From assembly GCA_947685225.1 (NCBI GenBank), contig CANTUV010000007.1:19054501-19118500 (forward strand): DNA of 64,000 nt, in the 5' to 3' direction. A model generated the notes under the pieces. It did not search any database, was not told the origin of the DNA, and was given only the letters and a program-made list of their open reading frames with translations. The position numbers and the translations under genes were made by a program. Below, one piece after another: positions 57,386 to 64,000 of the stretch; position 1 is the stretch's first letter, and each line of letters begins with the position of its first letter. The DNA comes from Garcia nutans (Eukaryota > Streptophyta > Magnoliopsida > Malpighiales > Euphorbiaceae).

Positions 57386-57780
57386 GAATTCAATGGATTG
57401 GATTATACCTTTATGCATAATTATGGGGAAATGAGTTATGATAGCTCAACATATGGTGATACTTTCAATCAAATAGAATCTATTTCAGGCCCATATAATC
57501 TGTCATCATATTATAACCGGTTTAGTGATTATTAAAGTTAGCATTCTTAGGGATGGGTTGGAGATTTTGCAGTTGAAAGTAGCACATTTCACTCTAATAA
57601 TCGAAGTGACAACTTTGGTGAAACTCAAAATGTTTCAGACTCACAAGGTGATGCAACTTCAAATTTAACAAATTATTTTGATGTGTTCTGATATACATTT
57701 TAGCAACCAGTCTCATATCATACAAGGTGGAATAATCAAAATTAAAATTATGATGATGATGAACAAAATAATTAAGATCC
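57386..57780 (+). pseudogene. hAT transposase, end of last exon after the solo LTR
   Basis: An open stretch rich in Ser, Tyr, Asn and Asp (SSTYGDTFNQIESISGPYN) continues the tail interrupted at 54861, with stops near 57533 and 57690. Non-coding sequence with a (GATTAT)n run at 57903-57950 follows up to the right inverted repeat at 58358. Confidence 0.55.
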
Positions 57781-58366
57781 TCTCTGGCATTTTTTTGGGT
57801 GGTAAATTAATTTGTCTAATCTAATTTTAAGCTGTTAATATTTTTGTTATGTAGTATATATTTTTGAATTGGATTATTTTTCTTTATTTTTAATCATTAA
57901 GTGAAAAATGATTATGATTATGATTATGATTATGATTATGAATATGATTATTATTATTATTGTTATTTCTAATTTAGTAATGTTATTACGTAAAAAATTG
58001 TAACATGTGCTTAATTATTATTAAAAACTATTTAATTATTTTTATATCATTATTTTTAAATAGCTTTTGATAACAATTTAATCTTTATTATTATTATGGA
58101 TCAATTTTAACATATATTATTAATCTATATATTGTGAAAAATATTTATTTTTTATTTTGTTACCGTCCGATTCATTTTATTTTTTTATTTTGTTATGATC
58201 CGATTCATTCTGTTTCACTGATTTCGTTACTCGATTCGTCTGATTTTGCGATTGCAATTGCATTCACTGGAGCGGTAGCCGATTTAAGCCGTTTTATGCT
58301 GATTCAGTCCGATTCTATTGCACTGCAACCAATTTTGATTCTGCAATATAAAACCTTGATTGAAAC

Positions 58367-58925
58367 TCAAGATAATTAGTAATATATGCTCAATTATTTT
58401 TAGCAATCACACAGTCAGGTAATATATCCTATTTCTTTTCTTTTTCTTTTTCTACTGCAACTTAAGTATCAGTTTTTTATTTGCTAACTATAAATATGGG
58501 TTTATAATTATATGTGATCAGGAAGTGATTACAGTTATGTATAGGAAATAAGAAAATAATTAAAATGCAGGAAGTATATATAGTTAACATAATAACACAC
58601 ACATACACACGAAAATCCTAGATTTTCCTACAACATTCGCAAAACATAGATTAATCAACAAAACACACATAAAAATAAATATTATCATGTAAAAAAAAAT
58701 AATAAGATGTTTAAGAAATAATACATATAACAAGAGAATATAACAAGAGAAAAATGAACTTAGTTATACTTTCTTTTCTATACACATCAAAACCTGATAC
58801 AAAACGATATAGAAAATATATTCAGTAAAAAAATAACAATAAAGTCAAACAAAAAAATAGTAAATACAAATATTAAATTACAATGAATGCATGATTCAAA
58901 AATTTGATAAATAACAATAAAAATT

Positions 58926-58972
<47 letters not shown>

Positions 58973-59740
58973 AATAATAATGAAGAAGAAGAAGAAGAAG
59001 AAGAAGAAGAAGAAGAAAAATGAAAAAATAAAAAAAGGAAAAAATTTGAACCCTAGATAAATATAAGTATATTAGCATAAGATAAAATTGTTACTAAGAC
59101 TTCAAAAAATTTGAATAAAACCCAAAAAATGCAACATACACATTAGAAGATTTAATTTAAAAAATATATATAATAAAAAGTAAGATGAACAAATTCACGA
59201 TAAAATAAAGAGGAGATTTTTTCTACCTTAATATTTGTTGATGATTAGTGAAACAAAACTTAGATGATGGCATGGGAGTCAAGGATTTAAGATAAAATGA
59301 ACAAAAATACAAGAGATAATTTTATGTTTGTAAAAGAAAAAAGAGTGAAGCAGATGAAGGGAGGAAGTTGTGTGACAAAAGTGAAGAAGTGAGGAGAAAG
59401 AAAGCGAAAAGAGAGATTATATATATATGGGTGGCTCTAGGGTTAAGAGTTATGTAAAATTAAAAAAAAAAATTGTGACCAAGATTGATTTTGAAGGAAT
59501 TTTGTTTTTGTTGGTTATTATTGTTGTTATTATTATTATTTAAAAAAACTCAGTAACGTATGCCAAGGTTGCTTTTGAAGGGAGTATAGCTTAGATGTGA
59601 AGTATAGATTTTATTATTATTATTATATTAATGTTACAATCCGTCTAACAATATCGATTACAATGTAATGCCACTACATTGTGATGTGTTAACCAAACCC
59701 TTCAATTTTTTTATCTTAGGTAATCAAATTGAATTTACCT
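58367..59740. other. AT-rich unassigned stretch
   Basis: I see no gene. It includes a (GAT)~15 run and a (GAA)~11 run at 58926-59016. The block 59640-59700 (TAACAATATCGATTACAATG, ending GTGTTAACCAAACCC) looks like the terminus of a DNA transposon or MITE, but I find no partner end. The poly-His frame at 58896-59078 on the minus strand is only the (GAT) microsatellite. Confidence 0.5.
58926..59016. repeat. (GAT)n and (GAA)n compound microsatellite
   Basis: About 15 GAT units, a short AATAAT spacer and about 11 GAA units follow one another. Confidence 0.95.
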
Positions 59741-59784
59741 AACACTTGCACCAAGTTTCATTTTGTAGGAAGTTAATTCTTTTA

Positions 59785-60320
59785 GTGAAATATGAAAAGT
59801 CTGATCGAACCATATAGAAGACCGATCAGACCCTTGATGACTAAATGAGCCAAAAAGACACAGCATGTTTCATGGTGGAGAGTACTCCTAAAATCTCACT
59901 ATACCATGTAAATTCTGACCGTACTATGTGTCATACTGACCAGACCATGGATGACCAAAAGAGGTAAATCACAAAGAAAGATTCATGGTCAAAAGTACTC
60001 TTATTTTCTTAAAGTACCATAAAAGTCCGACTAGACTCAAGAAAATTTCGACTGGACCTTACAAGGCAATTTTCCCTCAAAACAACTAGTAGATTTCCCG
60101 ATTGAAGATACACCCAAGAATTGGATGGACCAAGTAAAGTCCGACCGGACTGAATGCAAGCCCGATTAGACTATTTAAATATTACTCAAGTCATAAACCA
60201 TTACATCTCTACTTAATAAGTGGAAGCCACGTGGACCAGCCGATGGAAAAGCATTAAGCAGAAATTCAATTACTCTAATTGGACCACACCTTATTCCAAC
60301 TGGACTACTGTACTTTCTAC
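59785..60320. repeat. GTCCGACCGGAC-type motif array in Copia LTR
   Basis: At least ten variants occur, such as GACCGATCAGACC, GACCAGACC, TCCGACTAGACT, TTCGACTGGACC and TCCGACCGGACT, each near-palindromic, spaced 25-60 bp in AT-rich DNA. Confidence 0.7.
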
Positions 60321-60430
60321 CGGACTATGAAGATTTAGACCAAAAAATTGATCTGGCAGAGAAATTAGTTGAAGACAAAAATCAAACATGTTGGTCCCAA
60401 CTTCAAATGGCTAATTCTTGGCTTGAAGGC

Positions 60431-60437
60431 TATAAAT
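60431..60437 (+). promoter_or_regulatory. Candidate TATA box of Copia element 2
   Basis: GGCTATAAATACC is a canonical plant TATA context about 490 bp before the LTR end. It would give a transcript start near 60465. Confidence 0.5.
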
Positions 60438-60925
60438 ACCTTATATAACTTCATCATTAAGAAGTTTTTTTTATTGCAATAGACTCCTTGAACATCTTTC
60501 TTTCTTTTCCATCAAAATCAACCTTTATATTAATTGAGTGTTGGGAGTGAGCATTAAACACCATCTTAAATTTAAGTGTGAGGTTAGAAACACTTAGGTT
60601 ATGAGAGTAACCCTAGGAAAACTTTTGTAATGGTTGTGAGAAAGTGATCTCAAACTATTGTGAGTAGTTTGGTGTGAGCTAGAAAAAACACCTAGAGTTA
60701 AGCTTGTAAAAACTCAAAGCTAATGGAACCTTAACAAGTTTTTAAGGAAGTGGATGTAGGATTAAGGTAAATCAAACCACTATAAATCTTGTGTTCCATC
60801 TTCTACTTAATCTTCTTCTACACTCTCCATACTTTCTTCTTAATCTTTGAATTTTTGAATTTATCATCATTTCTTAAGACCAACCAATTCATTCCCCCTC
60901 TTGGTTACTTTCTTGGGACAATAAT

Positions 60926-60938
60926 TGGTATTAGAGCT
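60926..60938 (+). promoter_or_regulatory. Copia element 2 primer binding site
   Basis: TGGTATTAGAGCT, an initiator-tRNA-Met type site with one change from TGGTATCAGAGC, lies five bases after the LTR end. Confidence 0.75.
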
Positions 60939-60978
60939 TGTCATTTTCTTAAACTTAATTGTGAAATTTGATCCAAAA

Positions 60979-61161
60979 TGGCAACCTCTTCTTCATCCTC
61001 TCATGGAAATCTCAACTCTCTTCTTAGACCACACTTAGATGGAACCGATTATTCCAATTGAAAACATAAAATGTTTTTATTTCTAGATAGTGAGGGAATA
61101 AAGCTTTGGGACTATGTTGAAAGTGAGTGGAAGCCTCCTACTCATGAAGTTGAGGGTGTCA
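60979..61161 (+). pseudogene. Copia element 2 gag, N-terminal part
   Basis: The ATG at 60979 starts MATSSSSSHGNL, followed by LLRPHLDGTDYSN, a stop where Trp is normally found (TGA near 61060), and KHKMFLFLDSEGIKLWDYVE. This matches the start of Copia gag (DUF4219/UBN2 type). It is cut after 61 codons by the LTR at 61162, and the remainder would lie right of the window. Confidence 0.75.
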
Positions 61162-63796
61162 TGTAATATCCCAAAATTTAGAAAAATTTAATTTTTGGAA
61201 ATTAAATAAATAATTTAAAAAGTATATATTTAAGTGAAAAAGTAAAATGTGTATATGATATATATCTATGAAGATATTTATAACATATACAAGTCAATAT
61301 TTTGTATTGGTCAAAAGTTATTTTAAATTATTAAAAAAAATTATGTAGTTAGCGGAAGATGATTTTTTATATATTAATTAAGTTTTATATATTTTACTTG
61401 GTGAAAATTTAAAGTGGAGATTGTGTGGTTAAAAGAGTAGTGGTTGGTTAGAGATGAGTTTGGATCATCATCTTCTTCTTCTTCTTTCTCCATTGAAGGC
61501 TGGTTATATCCATTAAAGGAAAGGAGGAATTTGCTTCTTGCAAGCTCAAGTAATTGAAGGATTTCAAGTGTTCAAGTTGGAGTTTTGGGAATTTTCTCCA
61601 TATTTGGTAAGTTTTCAACTTGTTTCTTTGATTTTTTCCATGAAAGTTTGTATATGTGTTAATTGGATGTTTGTGTAGTATGTGTTAATGGTTGGTATTG
61701 TTATGTATAAAGTTGTTTTGAGAAGTTAACTATGATTTTAGGGTTGGATTGAAGAAATGGTTAAGTTTGGGATGAGAATAAGTGTTTTGGTTTTTTGAGT
61801 TATGAAGTCATGGTTTTAAATTGTGTATTTTGCTTTTAATGGAGATGTTTTGATGTATATACAAGTATTTTATTGTAAAATGATGGATATTGTTGAGTTT
61901 GAAGAGAGTTTAAAAAGGGAAAATAAAGATAACTTTGGATGTGACAATTATGTGTGATATTGGGATCTTGGCCTGACACGTCTGGTGACAAGGCCATGTC
62001 TTTGGAGTGGCGATGGTTCTGTTTTCAATGTTGGTGGCACATTAAGTGATGCCCATGTCACTGAGCACGTCACAGCTTCTGTAATGTTATAGTATTGACA
62101 TGTGTAGTGACACGCCTATGTCACTGAGCGTGTCACAGCTACTGTATTGTAAGAGTTTTGGCACGGGCAAGGACACGCCCATGTCTCTAGACATGTCTTA
62201 TCTGCTATAATACAGAGCTTAGGAGACGATCATTGACATGCCTATGTCATTGAACATGTCAAAGCTTTTGTGTTGTGAATTTAGGGCACGATCATTGACA
62301 CGCCTGTTTTGTTGAAGGTGTCATTTGTAGATTTTGCCCTAGATAGTTCTTTTCCTTATTTTCCTTTGTGTTTCTTATCCTTGTGTTGAGAGGTTTTGTA
62401 TATGCCTATAAGTGTGTTACTAAGTGATTATTTATAATCACATTTGGTTTAGGTTTGAGGAGGCTCGAGTTACCCAATCCAAGTGTTGAGGGATATCTTG
62501 GAAGAGAAGGTTGGAAGTGGTGTTTGAGCTTGTTTTGTTGCTTTTAGAGGTAAGTATAAACTTTGAATAATTGATTAAATTTTCATGACATTAAACTTAA
62601 CACTCTTTGGTTGGAAGATGTGTTAAGTTACTTACTACATTGTTTGTGCATGAGTAATATGTTATGATTTGTATAATATCGTAAATAAATTATATATAAT
62701 GTGAACTATGTGCAAGATATGATAATGACCCAAAATGTTTGGGTAATACAGTTTGTTATGTATACATTAAAGATGTTATGTAAAGCCATTGGTGATGGCT
62801 ATATTGTTATAAATGAGATACATTATGATTATATGATGATGTTAATATAAATGAGGCAATGTGCCTAGCTTTATCATGAGAAAATAAGAAAGAGATTGAT
62901 AATGGAAAAATGAAATAATTATGTGCCTAGTATGTTATTCAGTTTTTAGAGTTCTGTGTTTGGCGGCATGCCTATGACATAGCAGTCCTTTGAAGCTGGT
63001 TTGAGCCTAGCCCTTGAAGCATAGTTGGGATGTTACATAGGAGGTTATCCTCATTGTGATATGATTTGCCTTTGGGGCTAGCTTTTAAGCAATTACTTGA
63101 TTTGCCTTCGGGGATAGACACATGGTGTCAACTTGGACCAAAATAGTAACTCTGGGATTTGAATAGCATATTAGGTCCTTTGGTCCCATGCTTGTGTTTG
63201 TTTTTATGTGAATTATGAATTATGGAACAATTGAGCAATATATTAAGATAAAGTGCCATGAGATATAATATCCATATGCATTGTGCATTGGCATTGCATT
63301 TGAACTTTATCAAATTTTTGTATTACTAGGCTTTTGGCTTAGCGCGATTGTGATTCAACGTACAGGTGACATGGTAGATCTGGTTGAGTCGGAGAGTTCG
63401 TCTAGACTGAGCCAGGTCTAGGGTTGAGATATTAAGTGTAGAGTTGATTGTTGGACATCAAGATCAGACACAAACTGCCAGCATGTACATATTTTATATT
63501 TTTGTACATTTTGACCTCATGTATATGTTATAATATTCTGATGTATATATATATATATATCACAAACTATCAAGAATGTTTTGGATAAAAATTTTGTAAT
63601 GAAAGCATGTATGTGTTTTAGCAAGTAATATTTTATTTATAATTTAAATTATATCAGTTAAATGATTTAAGTTTATACAAATTCAAAAAGCAAGGGTTTT
63701 TATTAAAATGGGTTGTGACATTCTTATATCGTATATTCGTATATTACATATATTAGGTGTCTATAGTGTATGTATAAAGGATATAAGGGTGTTATA
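61162..63796 (+). repeat. 5' LTR of Tekay-like element 3
   Basis: It starts TGTAATATCCC and ends GGGTGTTATA, 2635 bp. Conserved blocks are the hairpin AGCCATTGGTGATGGCT (62783-62799), AGGCAATGTGCCT (62854-62866), the bracket TTTTTAGAGTT (about 62942-62952) with AACTCTGGGA (63148-63157), the block CCCATGCTTG (about 63184) and GGCTTAGCGCG (63336). A GACACG array lies at 61976-62320. A primer site and gag start follow, so this is a 5' LTR, not a solo LTR. The other end is outside the window. Confidence 0.85.
61976..62320. repeat. GACACGCC/GTGTCA array in Tekay-like LTR 3
   Basis: About five 60-70 bp units each contain a GACACGCCYATGTC element and a GAGCGTGTCACAGCT or similar element, a degenerate relative of the GACACGGCC arrays further left. 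Confidence 0.75.
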
Positions 63797-63803
63797 TTTA
63801 TTT

Positions 63804-63818
63804 TGGTATTAGAGCCTA
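63804..63818 (+). promoter_or_regulatory. Tekay-like element 3 primer binding site
   Basis: TGGTATTAGAGCCTA is found 7 bases after the LTR end, the same spacing as in the chromovirus and the LARD. Confidence 0.75.
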
Positions 63819-63966
63819 AGTTTGAGATTCTTAACCTAGGTGGGTTGTGAGAGAAAGAAAATGGAGATTTTTAAATATAGTTTTTAACTATGATACATGC
63901 ATTGGCACTGGCAGTTTCTGATCTCTGATGTGGCAATTTCTGTTATATTTGCATATATAAGTAGTT

Positions 63967-64000
63967 ATGGGGTCTCGGACTCATCAGTCTGCAAAGGGTA
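63967..64000 (+). CDS. Start of gag of Tekay-like element 3 (cut by window edge)
   Basis: The ATG at 63967 opens MGSRTHQSAKG, a basic, Ser-rich start such as often begins Tekay-type gag. Only 11 codons are visible. Whether the rest is intact cannot be judged. Confidence 0.45.
   Translation, partial: MGSRTHQSAKG

Larger units (their letters stand above)
48709..58358 (+). mobile_element. hAT DNA transposon, decayed (8-bp TSD)
   Basis: Terminal inverted repeats start CATGGTTTTAATTATCAG on the left and, on the complement of the right end, CAAGGTTTTATATTGCAG. They are flanked by AATGAAAC (48701-48708) and ATTGAAAC (58359-58366), an 8-bp target repeat with one mismatch, the size expected of hAT. 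Inside are a BED-type N-terminal region, DUF659 and the hAT C-terminal dimerisation region of a transposase, all on the plus strand with GT-AG introns. The 5' coding half is tandemly duplicated and a solo LTR interrupts the last exon. About 7.1 kb without that LTR. Confidence 0.75.
59748..60920 (+). repeat. Copia element 2 5' LTR (start uncertain)
   Basis: The right end is fixed by TTGGGACA followed by the primer site. The left end is uncertain, between about 59690 and 59770; an inverted repeat TTAGGTAA...TTTACCTAA sits at 59721-59747. The LTR holds an array of GACCGGAC/GTCCGACC-like motifs (59785-60320) and a TATA box at 60431. The open frame at 60789-60971 spans the LTR end and is not supported as a gene. 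Confidence 0.6.

Noticed and set aside
58896..59078. Poly-His, poly-Leu frame
   Set aside because: Translation of the (GAT)n and (GAA)n microsatellites.
1..64000. Integrated plant pararetrovirus sequence
   Set aside because: All RT fragments carry Gypsy or Copia integrase, protease and LTR context; no movement-protein or coat-protein pattern of caulimovirids was seen.
1..64000. tRNA, rRNA or snRNA genes
   Set aside because: No cloverleaf, A/B-box pair or rRNA segment was recognised; short tRNA-like stretches are retroelement primer sites. A tRNAscan or Infernal run would be decisive.

Overview
The window is land-plant nuclear DNA, most likely from a eudicot, taken from a gene-poor repeat block. 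I see no intact single-copy host gene, no rRNA or tRNA gene, no CRISPR array and no prokaryotic signal. Almost every base can be assigned to LTR retrotransposons of the Ty3/Gypsy type (Tat/Ogre-like, Athila-like and chromodomain-bearing Tekay-like), to Ty1/Copia elements, to one hAT DNA transposon, or to AT-rich sequence between them. Species cannot be named from the sequence alone.

Left part (1-18200). Everything retroviral is on the minus strand. A large Tat/Ogre-like element runs from beyond the left edge to 12912. It has a 5' LTR (10806-12912), a primer binding site, gag, protease, RT, a dual RNase H and integrase, and downstream of integrase two spliced antisense genes on the plus strand, one of them DUF7745-like. 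It sits in the gag region of an Athila-like element (LTR 14443-16273, gag 12913-14334). That element in turn sits in a decayed Tekay-like pol fragment (16274-18200).

Centre (18201-47612). One old minus-strand Copia element is split into four pieces by three insertions. Two are solo LTRs (18655-20417 with TSD ATGAT, 44523-46989 with TSD ATAGG). The third is a nest: Athila-like element 2 (plus) contains a nearly complete Tekay-like chromovirus (minus, 25255-43274, TSD AGCAA), whose second LTR contains a young non-coding LTR element (plus, 33601-41509, TSD AACCC). The non-coding element shares its priming site, polypurine end and conserved LTR blocks with the chromovirus, so the chromovirus family probably supplies its proteins in trans.

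Right part (47613-64000). An AT-rich stretch holds a decayed hAT transposon (48709-58358) with terminal inverted repeats and an 8-bp target duplication (one mismatch). Its 5' coding half is tandemly duplicated, and a solo LTR (54862-57380, TSD ATAAT) interrupts its last exon. Next comes a plus-strand Copia element (LTR ending at 60920, gag start at 60979), cut by the 5' LTR (61162-63796) of a further Tekay-like element whose gag begins at 63967 and leaves the window.

The most unusual signals lie in the LTRs rather than in the genes. (i) An inverted pair TTTCAGAGTT / AACTCTGAAA brackets a fast-changing repeat cassette in several Tekay-type LTR subfamilies. (ii) Arrays of GC-rich inverted motifs such as GACACGGCC/GGCCGTGTC recur in otherwise AT-rich LTRs of unrelated families. 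(iii) The head of an Athila-type LTR is embedded in both LTRs of the chromovirus. (iv) The non-coding element is almost free of cytosine on its sense strand.
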